From NCBI RefSeq assembly GCF_004792695.1, contig NZ_SRXU01000002.1, positions 186,001 through 250,000 on the forward strand: a stretch of DNA of 64,000 nt, read 5' to 3'. The notes below the pieces were generated by a model. It ran no database searches. It saw nothing but the letters and a program-made list of their open reading frames with translations, and was not told the origin of the DNA. The DNA comes from Sphingomonas naasensis (GTDB taxonomy: Bacteria > Pseudomonadota > Alphaproteobacteria > Sphingomonadales > Sphingomonadaceae). A program made the translations under genes and the position numbers. Of the stretch, positions 42,889 to 52,708 are shown piece by piece; the first letter of the stretch is position 1, and every line of letters begins with the position of its first letter.

Positions 42889-43254
42889 ATGGATTTGCGG
42901 TGTTCCGTGCGCGGCTTGTTGCGCGCTTCCGGGCTAACAGCGAGCGCGATGGGTGCTCTGGCGCTCCTGTCGGTGGACGCGCGGGCGCAAGAGGCGACGA
43001 CCTATTCCTACGATGTCTTGGGGCGGCTGGTGAACTCGAGTACCAGCGGCGGGCCAAACAACGGAGTCGCCACGGGCACGTGCTTCGACGCGGCGGGGAA
43101 CCGCACGCAATATGTCGTCGGGGCGGCAGGCGCTCTCTGCACGACCGCCCAGGCCAGCACGGTCGCGCCAATGGCCTCGCAAGCCCCCCCTCCCCAGCAA
43201 TCCAACGCGGCTCCGCCAACGCCGCCTTCAGCAGCTCTTTCACCTGAGCGCTGA
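42889..43254 (+). CDS. Short exported YD-repeat protein
   Basis: 121 residues: a signal peptide with LTASAMGALALLSVDARAQ, one YD repeat (YSYDVLGRLVNSSTS), a FDAAGNRTQYVV segment, and a Pro/Ala-rich tail. It is the first of three same-strand RHS-type genes and is far too short to form a shell. It may be an accessory or leftover piece of an exported RHS protein. GGGGGAA precedes the ATG. Confidence 0.7.
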   Translation: MDLRCSVRGLLRASGLTASAMGALALLSVDARAQEATTYSYDVLGRLVNSSTSGGPNNGVATGTCFDAAGNRTQYVVGAAGALCTTAQASTVAPMASQAPPPQQSNAAPPTPPSAALSPER

Positions 43255-43279
43255 GGGAAGTTGGGAAGGCAGGGAGGGA

Positions 43280-45088
43280 ATGATGCTTAAATCAGCGTTC
43301 GTGGCCGTTTGCGCATTGATGGTGGTGTTGGTGACCTCGTCTGGCGCTCATGCCCAAGTGGGGATAGAGCCACCCCCACCGGCTGACACGCAAAGCGCAA
43401 CGGGTGTAAGCTTCGAGTCTGGCGCGTTTTCTTATGACATCACGGATCTGGCGATCGGTGGTCCTGAGCCAGATGAAGGACTTGCGCTAACCCGCAGATA
43501 TTCAAGCAACCTGAGCGTCGCGTTCAGCAGCGGTTATAAGGTCCAGGGATGGACGCATAGCCTGCATGCCTCTGTCTCGACTAAGAAGCTGCCCACGAGC
43601 GGGCGCCCCCCGCTTCCGGGACGGGAACCATATCTCTACAGCGTGTCGATAGGGAACCGGTCGGTGGGCTTCCTAGGCGGTTCAAGCAACCCCACCGGAG
43701 GGCTGGTGGGAACATACACCCCAGTCTTCGGCGGAAGCGAAAAGCTGGTGTATTCAGGTACTGAGCAGGCTGGAACTTTCACCTTCACCGACAAGGATGG
43801 GACCATCGCTGTCATAACGGATTTAAGAGTTACGTCCTTGACGTATCCAAGTGGCGTGACTCTGACCTATAATTATGACGGACAAGGACTTCTGAAGAGC
43901 ATTTTCAGTACCCGAGGTTATGCCTTATTGTTTGAAGGTGCTGGGCGATGGACTAAGGCATGTGCGGTTAACCTGTCAGAGTTTCTTGTCACGGCCTTTT
44001 CCGCGTGCCCAGCAGGCGTTCAAAGTGTTAGTTACGGATATTCACCGGATAACCTTACGCTGACAAGCGCAACTAATCGCGTAAATCAGATAGCATACTA
44101 TGAATATGTGTCCGCCGGTAGTCGGAATCACTTATCTTGCGTCAAGCCAGCAGGGACGACTAGTTGCTCCATCACGAACCAGTATAATATTTGTCAACGC
44201 GACCCCACCCTTACCCAAGATCCGCCGGGACTGCGAGAAATGGATCAGGTGATTTGGCAGGGAACTGCAACCGGCGAGACTTTCACGTACTCATTTCCCG
44301 CCAATCCAGTGTGCCCGAAGCAAACTTACGGAAACGCGGTCACCATCACGGCGAATGACGGCACGGGCAGGAGCGTGATAACGAACAAGTCCGGCTCACC
44401 AACCTCATTGGTAGACGAGCTGGGCAGGCAAACCCTCACCACCTACCCAAACGCGTTGTACAATTTGAATTCTCCCTTTCCGAACTCGGTCGCGTTCCCC
44501 GAGGGAAATTCTATTCAATATCAATATGATGGACGTAAGAATCTCGTGCAGGGCACGATGATCGGCAAGCCAGGTTCGGCGGTTAGCGATATTATTTCAA
44601 GTGCGTCATATCCAACAACATGCACAACCGCCGCAACATGCAACAAGCCCACCTCGTTCACAGACGCGAGAGGCTACACCACGACATATGGGTACTATGA
44701 TTTTGGCGAGATCAAATATCAGCTGTCACCGCCGGACCAGAATGGTATCAGTCCAGGAAAATTCTACTCCTACGCGCAGCGATATGCATGGGTGAAATCT
44801 GCGTCGGGTTACTCGCCTGCAGGAGCGCCCATTTGGGTTCTGACTTCGGAGAGTAATTGCCGAACCTCTGCCATGGATCCGAACAGCGGCGCATGCGCAA
44901 GCGGTTCTGCTGATCAAGTCGTTACAACGTATGATTATGGGCCGGACGGCGGCCCCAACGTTCTTCTGATCCGCGGTAGGGTCGTCTCGTCGGCCGGCAC
45001 ATCGCTGCGGACCTGCTACGGTTACGACAGCAACGGCAACAAGATCTTCGAGACCAGCCCGCGTGCGGGTCTGTCGGTGTGCCAATGA
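43280..45088 (+). CDS. Exported RHS/YD-repeat protein, N-terminal shell half
   Basis: 602 residues; the signal peptide is LKSAFVAVCALMVVLVTSSGAHA. A DUF6531-like early region (YDITDLAIGGPEPDEGLALT, RRYSSNLS) is followed by loosely spaced YD-type strands (LTYNYDGQGLLKS, YGYYDFGEIKYQ, CYGYDSNGNKIFET). It lacks an RHS core. Either ATG 43280 or 43283 may be used behind GGGAGGG. Base composition is lower in GC than flanking genes. It stops just before the third RHS gene and probably forms part of the same beta-cocoon as that product. Confidence 0.8.
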   Translation: MMLKSAFVAVCALMVVLVTSSGAHAQVGIEPPPPADTQSATGVSFESGAFSYDITDLAIGGPEPDEGLALTRRYSSNLSVAFSSGYKVQGWTHSLHASVSTKKLPTSGRPPLPGREPYLYSVSIGNRSVGFLGGSSNPTGGLVGTYTPVFGGSEKLVYSGTEQAGTFTFTDKDGTIAVITDLRVTSLTYPSGVTLTYNYDGQGLLKSIFSTRGYALLFEGAGRWTKACAVNLSEFLVTAFSACPAGVQSVSYGYSPDNLTLTSATNRVNQIAYYEYVSAGSRNHLSCVKPAGTTSCSITNQYNICQRDPTLTQDPPGLREMDQVIWQGTATGETFTYSFPANPVCPKQTYGNAVTITANDGTGRSVITNKSGSPTSLVDELGRQTLTTYPNALYNLNSPFPNSVAFPEGNSIQYQYDGRKNLVQGTMIGKPGSAVSDIISSASYPTTCTTAATCNKPTSFTDARGYTTTYGYYDFGEIKYQLSPPDQNGISPGKFYSYAQRYAWVKSASGYSPAGAPIWVLTSESNCRTSAMDPNSGACASGSADQVVTTYDYGPDGGPNVLLIRGRVVSSAGTSLRTCYGYDSNGNKIFETSPRAGLSVCQ

Positions 45089-45108
45089 TCGCGGGGGGAA
45101 TGGGGCCG

Positions 45109-47763
45109 ATGAAGAAGCATGTTGCCGGGCTGCTCTGCGCCGCTGCGATTTTCGTGCCTGGCGCGGCGCTCGCCCAGTCGGCGGCGTCGGACTTCACCAG
45201 CGCGACGCGCTACGATGCGGCGCGGCGGATCGTGGGGACGATCGCGCCTGATCCCGACGGCACCGGCCCGCTGCATCATGCCGCGACGCGCACCATGTAC
45301 GATGCGGCCGGTCGGGTCATGCGCGTCGAGAAGGGCGAGCTTGCCGCCTGGCAGTCCGAGGCGGTGCTGCCTGAGAACTGGACCGGCTTCACGATCTTCA
45401 GCCAGGTCGACACCGCGTATGACGCGATGGACCGCAAGATCGTTGAGCGTGTCTGGGCTTCAGGCGTCAATTACGCCGTGACGCAGTACAGCTACGACAA
45501 TGTGGGCCGCCTCGAATGCACGGCGGTCAGGATGAACCCGGCGGCGTTCACCTCGCTTCCGGCGAGCGCCTGCACGCTGGGGACTGAGGGTACTCAGGGC
45601 CCGGACCGGATCATCAAAAACGTCCATGACGCGGCCGGGCAATTGGCGCAGATCCGCAAGGCAGTCGGCACGAGCCTCGAGCAAGCCTATGCAACCTATG
45701 CCTACACGCCAAACGGCAAGCAAGAATATGTCGTCGACGCCAACGGCAACAAGGCGCGGCTGGCTTATGACGGCTTCGACCGGCAGAGTGGCTGGTACTT
45801 CCCCTCGACAGTGAAGCCGACGGCTTACAATCCCTCGACCCCGGCCAATGCGCTGGCGACCTCAGGCGCGGTCAGCACGACGGACTATGAGGCCTATGGC
45901 TATGACGCCAGCGGCAACCGCACGTCCTTAAGGAAGCGCGACGGGCGGACCTTCACGTACGCTTTCGACGCGCTCAACCGCGTCACGAGCAAGGCCGTGC
46001 CGGATGCGTGCGTGTCGGGCTATGCCTGCACCAACGTGACGGCATCGGCGACGCGCGATGTCTATTATAGCTATGACCTGCGCGGGCTGCAGACCGCGGC
46101 GCGGTTCGACAGTGCCTTGGGCGCCGATACGGTGACAAGCGGCTATGACGGGTTGGGGCAGCTGACGAGTACCACCACCAGCATGGGTGGCACCAGCCGG
46201 ACATTCAGCTATCTTTACGATCGGAACGGCAACCGCACGCGAATCACACATCCAGACGGCAACTATTTCACCTATGCCTATGATGGACTCGATCGCGCGA
46301 CTTCCATCTCGCAGAATGACAGCGCGATCGTTGTCACTATGGGCTGGGACGCGCAGGGCCGGCGGTCGAGCGAGACTCGCGGCGGTGTCGCCACCACCTA
46401 TGGCTATGACGCGATCTCACGGCCGAACAGTGTCGCCGACAATCTGGCGGGCTCGACGCACGACCTGACGACCAGCTTCGGCTACAGTCCGGCGAACCAG
46501 ATCACGAGCCGGACTCGCTCGAACACGCTCTATGCGTTCGACGGCTTTGTCAGCGTCAACCGCACCTATGCGATCAACGGGCTCAACCAATATAGCTCGG
46601 CTGGCGGCGTGTCCTTCGGCTATGATTCCAACGGCAACCTGACCGCGAGCGGGGCCACCGCCTATACCTACGACGCCGAGAACCGGCTGGTGGGGGCGTC
46701 CACGGGCGCCACCCTCACCTACGACCCACTGGGCCGGCTCTACGAGACCTACGGCACGACCACGGGCGCCACGCGCTTTGTCTATGCCGGCGGCCAGCTG
46801 ATGGCCGAGTACAACAGTTCGGGCACGCTGCTGAAGCGCTATGTGCACGGCGTCGGCGAGGACGATCCTTTGCTCTGGTACGAGGGCGCGGACCTTTCCG
46901 TTCGCCGGAGCCTGCAGATCGATCACCAGGGCTCGATCGTCTCGGTCGCCAACGCCGACGGATCGGCATACCAGCTCAACAAATACGACGAATACGGCAT
47001 CCCGGGCACCAACCTCGGGCGCTTCCAGTACACGGGACAAGCTTGGATCCCAGAGCTGGGCATGTATTACTACAAAGCCCGCATCTACTCACCGACCCTC
47101 GGACGCTTCCTGCAGACCGACCCCATCGGGTATGACGATCAGGTCAACTTGTACGCCTATGTCGCAAATGATCCGATCAATGGGCGAGACCCGACAGGAA
47201 AACAGTGCGAGACGCCAACAGGAAGCCATATTTGCCAAAAAACTGAGCAGGTGAAAATTGGTGAGAGCAGTGATGGGACGCATGTATTTTTAGCCACGAG
47301 ATTCGCGAACAGCGGTCAAATCATTCGAGTGCAATCGGTGGCCACAGGTAAAGTCAATGATGAATCATGGCTTATGGATGCTGCTGCTGGCGCGGTAGGA
47401 GCCGCTAGGGCACTTTTTGGTCGCCGCGCTGGATCCGCTCTGGTGGGGTTAGCCATTGGCGCCGAGCGAGGGGCGACCACAGCGGAACTGCAGGTTGCCC
47501 GCGATGCAGCGGTTCAGCTACTAAAGCAAAATCCCGGGTCTAATGCTCTGTTTAACTCAGTGTGGGGCTCTGGCATAAAGGGTGCAGAAGCAGCTCTGGC
47601 AAGGTCTGGCATATCCGCCCCGACGGGACTAACTCCAGAAGTAGCAGCCGCATACCGGACTACATTACAGTATCAGGTTGCGCGCGGTCTTGAGACGAGC
47701 AATCAAGCCATTGTCGATATTGCAAAGTTGCGCTTGCAAGTATTGGAAAGAATGGGATTCTGA
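45109..47763 (+). CDS. Exported RHS-core protein with variable C-terminal toxin tip
   Basis: About 884 residues from ATG 45109; signal peptide KKHVAGLLCAAAIFVPGAALA. Many YD repeats (YGYDASGNRTSLRKRDGRT, FSYLYDRNGNRT, YAYDGLDR) lead to the RHS-associated core: IDHQGSIVSVANADG, YDEYGIPG, FQYTGQAWIPELGMYYYKAR, YSPTLGRFLQTDPIGY and ending NDPINGRDPTG. The last about 185 residues (from about 47210) are unlike the core, lower in GC and of unknown fold, as expected for a polymorphic toxin tip. An immunity-type gene follows five bases later. No VgrG, PAAR or type VI gene is nearby, and the Sec signal suggests export to the periplasm or surface. Confidence 0.87.
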   Translation: MKKHVAGLLCAAAIFVPGAALAQSAASDFTSATRYDAARRIVGTIAPDPDGTGPLHHAATRTMYDAAGRVMRVEKGELAAWQSEAVLPENWTGFTIFSQVDTAYDAMDRKIVERVWASGVNYAVTQYSYDNVGRLECTAVRMNPAAFTSLPASACTLGTEGTQGPDRIIKNVHDAAGQLAQIRKAVGTSLEQAYATYAYTPNGKQEYVVDANGNKARLAYDGFDRQSGWYFPSTVKPTAYNPSTPANALATSGAVSTTDYEAYGYDASGNRTSLRKRDGRTFTYAFDALNRVTSKAVPDACVSGYACTNVTASATRDVYYSYDLRGLQTAARFDSALGADTVTSGYDGLGQLTSTTTSMGGTSRTFSYLYDRNGNRTRITHPDGNYFTYAYDGLDRATSISQNDSAIVVTMGWDAQGRRSSETRGGVATTYGYDAISRPNSVADNLAGSTHDLTTSFGYSPANQITSRTRSNTLYAFDGFVSVNRTYAINGLNQYSSAGGVSFGYDSNGNLTASGATAYTYDAENRLVGASTGATLTYDPLGRLYETYGTTTGATRFVYAGGQLMAEYNSSGTLLKRYVHGVGEDDPLLWYEGADLSVRRSLQIDHQGSIVSVANADGSAYQLNKYDEYGIPGTNLGRFQYTGQAWIPELGMYYYKARIYSPTLGRFLQTDPIGYDDQVNLYAYVANDPINGRDPTGKQCETPTGSHICQKTEQVKIGESSDGTHVFLATRFANSGQIIRVQSVATGKVNDESWLMDAAAGAVGAARALFGRRAGSALVGLAIGAERGATTAELQVARDAAVQLLKQNPGSNALFNSVWGSGIKGAEAALARSGISAPTGLTPEVAAAYRTTLQYQVARGLETSNQAIVDIAKLRLQVLERMGF

Positions 47764-47768
47764 TTATT

Positions 47769-48188
47769 ATGTCACCGTCGGATCTTCCTTCCGCCTTTCG
47801 TGCAAAAGGCATCAGAATAATGCCTCCCGCAGCTTCTGAGGCCATAAAAAAAATAGCGATAATGTACAGAATACCAGAAGATTCATACATCCTCGATATT
47901 TACAGGGAGTTTGATGGTTTTGATGGTGATTTTGACGCCAAATCCTTATTGAACCTCTGGGGAACCGGATCTATTATTGATGCGTTCGAAGAATTCGGAA
48001 CAAGATCGCTTTTACCGTTTTCCGATTTTTCGTTTATGACTGACGTATATTGTCTTAGAACCAATGATCCGGGGGGGTCAATCTGGGGCGAACTCAATTC
48101 CGCCCATGTTGACCTCAACTTGAATACGTTCTTTGCTAAGTGGTTGGGCGGTGGTTTTGACCACGAGCTTGGCATTTTTTCGAGTTGA
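47769..48188 (+). CDS. SMI1/KNR4 (SUKH)-like immunity protein
   Basis: 139 residues, AT-richer than neighbours. PEDSYILDIYREFDGFDGDF, then LNLWGTGSIIDAFEEFG and a C-terminal LNTFFAKWLGGGFDHEL resemble the SUKH superfamily of immunity proteins. It starts five bases after the RHS toxin-tip gene, the standard position for a cognate immunity gene. Assignment is by pattern and context. Confidence 0.68.
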   Translation: MSPSDLPSAFRAKGIRIMPPAASEAIKKIAIMYRIPEDSYILDIYREFDGFDGDFDAKSLLNLWGTGSIIDAFEEFGTRSLLPFSDFSFMTDVYCLRTNDPGGSIWGELNSAHVDLNLNTFFAKWLGGGFDHELGIFSS

Positions 48189-48732
48189 ACACCTCGCGAC
48201 ATGGACGAATATGTCGCGCTCATCGTTGAAGAGCGGGCGTTTGGCCGCGCCGAGTGAGATGACCGAACGACGGCTTTCGGGATCGCCGTCCGGTAGGTCA
48301 AATGGCTGCTAGGCGGCGCAAAGCTGCCATCGCGTTCACGCAAGCTGAGAGCTCACGCGGTGGACTATGCTTCCTCGAGCAGGGCCAGGCGAGTACGCAC
48401 CGATCTGATCCGCCGGCAAGATGCCGGTAAGGCGGAATCGGTCTCCCAGCGACGACAAGCGACGGGCCCCGATCGGCGAGTTCGGCAGCGAACCGGACTG
48501 ACCTTGGCAAGCGCCTTCCCCGAGCCCGTATAATTGTTCTCGTGCTTGCGAGCAGATAAGCCGCTCGGGCAGACCGTAGGACTTCGAGGGATCAAGCTTC
48601 AACGGCTTGAGTTCATGTGGTCCTGCGAACGCCGAGGCGGTCTGGGCGGCGGCGCGCAGTCATCTTAGGAGCTCCCAGTCCCCGGTGACAACCGCTTCGC
48701 GGCGAGTGAGATCGGACATGCTGGCTCCCGGC
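48189..48732. repeat. Gene-free stretch with degenerate element
   Basis: No convincing gene on either strand; short frames look random. It contains GACGGCTTTCGGGATCGCCG (48269), another copy of the dispersed intergenic word. Confidence 0.45.
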
Positions 48733-49332
48733 TCACTGGACGAAGAGGACGTAGAGTGCGCCCGCTACCGCGCAGGCGGCCAGCACCTGCAGCACGCCGA
48801 CCTTGAAGCGGAACACGGCAACCGCCGCCAGAACCGCCAGCACCAAGGCCGCCAGGTTGATCGTGCCGGGCACGGGCACGTCGAAGCTCCCGATGCCGAA
48901 CGAGACTGAACGCACCCGTCCGAACAGGGTGTGGATGGCGAACCAGATCGCGAGGTTGAGGATGACACCGACCACCGCCGCGGTGATCGCGGAGAGCGCC
49001 GCCGAAAGCGCCCGATTGCCCCGCAACCGCTCGATGAAAGGCGCACCCGCGAAAATCCAGAGGAAGCAAGGGACGAAAGTCACCCAGGTGGTGAGGATCG
49101 CGCCGAGCGTCGCGGCGACGAGCGGGTTGAGGCCGCCCGCATCGCGGTACGCGGCGAGGAAGCCGACGAACTGCGTCACCATGATCAGCGGGCCCGGCGT
49201 GGTCTCCGCCATGCCGAGGCCGTCGAGCATCTCGCCCGGCTTGAGCCAGCCATAAGTCTCGACCGCTTCCTGTGCGACATAGGCGAGCACCGCATAGCCG
49301 CGCGCCCAGACGCGCGTGATACGTGCCTTCAT
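48733..49332 (-). pseudogene. Chromate transporter ChrA, C-terminal half only
   Basis: 199 codons from ATG 49332 (GAGAGGAAA upstream). The C-terminal CHR domain of long-chain ChrA is clear: [51 protein letters not shown], and [19 protein letters not shown]. The N-terminal CHR domain is absent, and the upstream DNA belongs to the CE15-PL10 gene. A fortuitous ribosome binding site may allow translation, but a half-size long-chain transporter is not expected to work alone. Confidence 0.75.
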
Positions 49333-49415
49333 ATTTCCTCTCCCCTGTGAACCGGCACTCATCTCACTGGCGAGCGCCTGATCCTGACCGGCCGGCGACG
49401 CGCCGGCGCCCGGTG

Positions 49416-51653
49416 TCAGCGATGCTGTTTGACCCACTCGGCGTACCGCGCGAGTACCGCGCTTCCGCCATTGCCGTACCAGGCGTAGCCGGCACGCCGT
49501 TCTTGCTCGACTTCGGCCATGGCGTAGCGAATGACGCCGTCGCGCCCGACGAAGATCGGACGATTGGTGCCGATCTGATAATAGCGCGCCCAGATCGTCG
49601 GCGCCGACGGGTCCGGGCGCGCGATGCGGTCATCGGCGGTCACCTCGACACGCAAACCATCGATCTGGACCTTGCGATACCAGGCGACGCCGGCCTCGAT
49701 AGCGCGGCGCACCTCCTGGCCGGGGCGCTCGATGCTCATCAGCAGCAGGAGCACGCCGGCGCTTTCGCCGCCGCTGATTGCCACGGGTTCGAAAGCGCGG
49801 GCGCCGCGCGGCGCGAGCGTCTTCTCGTCATATTGCTGCGCCCAGGCAGTGCGTTCGCCATTGGCCTGAATCTGGGTCTTGAGAATGAAGTCGAGACCGC
49901 GATCGAATCCTGCCTGCGCCGCCTTGCGGCGTGCCGTGGGCAGGATGCCGAATTCGGGCCGGGTGGCGACATCGCGCAGCAATTCCATCAGATCGACGAT
50001 CTCGTCGTCGTTGAACGTCGCCTGATGGTCATAGGGGTTGGTGAAGACCGGCCAGCTGTGCGGGAAACCCCCGCCTGGATATTGCGCGTCGAGGATATAG
50101 CCGAGCCCGCGGTCGATCGCGGCGGGATAGCGCGGATCGGGCTTCGCGGCGTGCGCGCGGGCGAGAAAGCGCATCTCGTTGACTGTCGCCTTGATCAGCG
50201 CGGCGCGCGTGCCCCACGGACCGGCCTGCGCCGGATCGCCGCGATTGGGCTCGAGCGTCGTGTTCATCAGCGGCCAGCCGCCCGCCTTCGGGTCCTGCCA
50301 CGACAGGATATTGTCGGCGATCGTGCGCGCTTCGTCGCCCGCGAACCAGCTCTCGGGCTTTACCGCCATCGCCGGCCACCACGCGATCGGCCGGTTGGGA
50401 TTGGCCTTGCGCGCGGCATTGGCGGCGGCGACGCCCGGATCGCCGAACTGGCGCGCCATGAAGTCGGCCATCGCCGCGAGGTCTTCGGGAAGGACCTTGT
50501 GGCCGCCCTTATGGGTGAAAATCTGGAGCCGATCGCCGGCGCCGAACAGATCATAGACCGGCCGCGCCGCATCGGCGGCAACCTTCTCGCCGTGCCAGTC
50601 GGACCAGGTATCTTCGTCGCCATTGACCAGCAACATCGGCCGCGGCGCGATCAGCGACAGCAGCATATGGCCGTCGACGGGCAGTTTGCCGACATCGCCG
50701 CCATAGCTCTGGTAGCGCGGCGCGAACCAGTAATGATAGCGCTCGGGGCTGGCGATGTCGGCGACGGTCTCGCCGAAATCGCGGCGGCTGATCGATGCGC
50801 CCGATTCTCCCGAGATCAGCGGGAACGCGAGCGTGAAGCGCGGGTCCTGCGCCGCCGCCCAGAGCGTTGCCTTGCCCAGCCGCGACGCTCCCGACAGTGC
50901 GATCTTGCCGCCATCGATGGCCTTCTCGGTCTGCAGCCAGTCGACGATCCGGCTGAGGCCCCAGGCCCAGGCGCCGATCGCACCCCATTCGTCGGGCTTG
51001 CGCGGATCATGGGTGCCGCCGAGCGCGGCGCGGACGCCGAACTTCTCGCCGCCCGCGAAATCGGGCTCGATGTCGCCATAATAGACATGCGCGACTGCAA
51101 AGCCCTTCCCGACGAAAGGCCTGGCGTCGAAACCGGCAAGGTTGAGCGCCTGACGATCGGGGACGCGCGTCCTGGTCTTGCCGTCCCATGCCATGCCTTC
51201 GTCGATGCCGGGCTCGTTGAACACGAGGACGTTGGGCGAGAAGCCGATATGGAGCAGCACCGGCACCGGGCCCTTGGCGTTGGCCGGCGTGTAGAGCACC
51301 ACGCGGATCTTCGTGTCGCCGACAACGAGCCGGACCTGCGTGCGCCTGGCCAGACCGCCGAGCCCGATGCCGTCCCGCTCGACGGGTTCGACGCGGGGCC
51401 TGACGTCGGTGGCCGGGGTCACGCCGAACTGGTTCGCGGCGAACAACCGCAGGATCTCGGGGCGTCGATCGCGCGTCCAGGTCGACGCGTCGCGCACCGG
51501 CCGCCCGTCCGCCAGCTTGAGGATCTCGGGCAGGACGTAGCTGCCGACTTTGGCCTCGTCGACATTGGTGACATGCTTTGCCGGGGTCTGGGCATGCGCC
51601 ACGACGGTCAGGCCGAAACCGCCAAGAAGGATGAGAGTCGTACGGAGCATCAT
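49416..51653 (-). CDS. Two-domain CE15 glucuronoyl esterase-like / PL10 pectate lyase
   Basis: 745 residues; signal peptide [18 protein letters not shown]. Residues about 25-410 are a CE15 alpha/beta hydrolase: [13 protein letters not shown], nucleophile Ser in [25 protein letters not shown] and the region around [11 protein letters not shown]. Residues about 430-745 match PL10: [52 protein letters not shown], and [20 protein letters not shown]. The protein probably removes an ester and cleaves polygalacturonate in the periplasm. A terminator-like hairpin sits in its leader. Confidence 0.87.
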   Translation of the reverse strand: MMLRTTLILLGGFGLTVVAHAQTPAKHVTNVDEAKVGSYVLPEILKLADGRPVRDASTWTRDRRPEILRLFAANQFGVTPATDVRPRVEPVERDGIGLGGLARRTQVRLVVGDTKIRVVLYTPANAKGPVPVLLHIGFSPNVLVFNEPGIDEGMAWDGKTRTRVPDRQALNLAGFDARPFVGKGFAVAHVYYGDIEPDFAGGEKFGVRAALGGTHDPRKPDEWGAIGAWAWGLSRIVDWLQTEKAIDGGKIALSGASRLGKATLWAAAQDPRFTLAFPLISGESGASISRRDFGETVADIASPERYHYWFAPRYQSYGGDVGKLPVDGHMLLSLIAPRPMLLVNGDEDTWSDWHGEKVAADAARPVYDLFGAGDRLQIFTHKGGHKVLPEDLAAMADFMARQFGDPGVAAANAARKANPNRPIAWWPAMAVKPESWFAGDEARTIADNILSWQDPKAGGWPLMNTTLEPNRGDPAQAGPWGTRAALIKATVNEMRFLARAHAAKPDPRYPAAIDRGLGYILDAQYPGGGFPHSWPVFTNPYDHQATFNDDEIVDLMELLRDVATRPEFGILPTARRKAAQAGFDRGLDFILKTQIQANGERTAWAQQYDEKTLAPRGARAFEPVAISGGESAGVLLLLMSIERPGQEVRRAIEAGVAWYRKVQIDGLRVEVTADDRIARPDPSAPTIWARYYQIGTNRPIFVGRDGVIRYAMAEVEQERRAGYAWYGNGGSAVLARYAEWVKQHR

Positions 51654-51676
51654 TGCAAGGTCCCGAATACGCTTCG

Positions 51677-51711
51677 AAAAACCGGGCCGGCCGAGGGGTC
51701 AGCCGGCCCGG
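51677..51711 (-). terminator. Terminator-like hairpin in the CE15-PL10 leader
   Basis: On the minus strand CCGGGCCGGC (51711-51702) pairs perfectly with GCCGGCCCGG (51691-51682) and is followed by TTTTT (51681-51677), only about 24 bases before the ATG at 51653. It has the form of an intrinsic terminator but lies upstream of a gene, as in attenuation. Confidence 0.65.
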
Positions 51712-51907
51712 ACAGAGGCGGGATTTCAGCGCGTGCGGCACGCACTGAACGCGTGGCGCCGGGATGCGCGGCATGGGCCTCGCACGGCGCGGTTCGACAG
51801 GCTCTCGGCAAGCGGGACCATTGCATTCCTCCCCGAGCGGCGCCGCTTTCGTATCGGTGCTCTGCTCTGCTAGAATCACCGATGCGACCGGTGTCAGCGC
51901 CATAAGA

Positions 51908-51936
51908 TCACTTCAACGGTTTACCGTCAATAGTGA
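51908..51936. promoter_or_regulatory. Nested dyad, candidate TetR operator
   Basis: TCACT-TCA-ACGGT-TT-ACCGT-CAAT-AGTGA: a perfect inner palindrome ACGGTTTACCGT within outer arms TCACT/AGTGA. It lies between the divergent tetR (start 52007) and CE15-PL10 genes, the normal place for an autoregulatory operator. Confidence 0.55.
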
Positions 51937-52006
51937 CTGTGTATTGGACATTCATGACGCATAAATGGCATAAGACCGCGATTTTCTGGATAGGATACAG
52001 GACAAA

Positions 52007-52708
52007 ATGACGGTAGCGGAGAAGGCGAGGACGAAGTCGACACGCGGGCCGCACGCCGAACGATCGGCGTCGATGCGCCAGCGGCTGGTCGACGCCGCGA
52101 TCGCCTGCCTGTGCCGCGTCGGCTACGCCGCCACCACCACCCAGCTGGTGATGGACGAGGCCGGCGTCAGCCGCGGCGCGATGCTCCACCATTTCCCGAC
52201 CAAGGTCGATCTGGTGATCGCCGTCGGGGAATATGCTGCTGCGGCGCAGAACCGGCATGTCCGCCGCCGGCTCGCCGTCGTTCCCGAAGGGATGGAACGC
52301 TATCTCGCGCTGACCGAGACGACCTGGGAAGCGATGTGCCAGCCCCCGGCGATCGCGCTGGTCGAGATCATGGTCGCGTCGCGCAGCGATCCGTCGCTTG
52401 GCGAGCGCTTCCCGCAGGTCATCGACGCGCTCGAGGCGCAGCAGCGCGAGGATGTGTGGGTGATGGCGCAGGAGCTCGGCATCGCCGATCGCGATTCGGT
52501 CGAGCGGATGATCCGGCTGCACCGCGCGGCGATGCGCGGTCTGGCGCTCGAACAGGTGTTCAAGGGCGATCGCGGCTCGGCCGAGGCAGCGATGGAACTG
52601 CTCGAATGGTACAAGCGCGAGCTGACCGGAAAATTGCTCATCCAGAGAAGCGCGCCGCTGTTCCCCGAGGCGCAGACGGTCACGACGCCAGAGGAACCTC
52701 GCGCCTGA
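52007..52708 (+). CDS. TetR/AcrR-family transcriptional regulator
   Basis: 233 residues. The N-terminal helix-turn-helix is RQRLVDAAIACLCRVGYAAT followed by LVMDEAGVSRGAMLHHFPTK, fully typical. The C-terminal ligand domain is helical (LALTETTWEAMCQPPAIALV, MIRLHRAAMRGLALEQVF). It is divergent from CE15-PL10 and convergent with the PL4 gene, whose 3' end it overlaps by 29 bp. It may repress the pectin genes; the inducer is unknown. Confidence 0.9.
   Translation: MTVAEKARTKSTRGPHAERSASMRQRLVDAAIACLCRVGYAATTTQLVMDEAGVSRGAMLHHFPTKVDLVIAVGEYAAAAQNRHVRRRLAVVPEGMERYLALTETTWEAMCQPPAIALVEIMVASRSDPSLGERFPQVIDALEAQQREDVWVMAQELGIADRDSVERMIRLHRAAMRGLALEQVFKGDRGSAEAAMELLEWYKRELTGKLLIQRSAPLFPEAQTVTTPEEPRA

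Noticed and set aside
49323..51905. 860-codon plus-strand open frame
   Set aside because: Antisense shadow of the CE15-PL10 gene.
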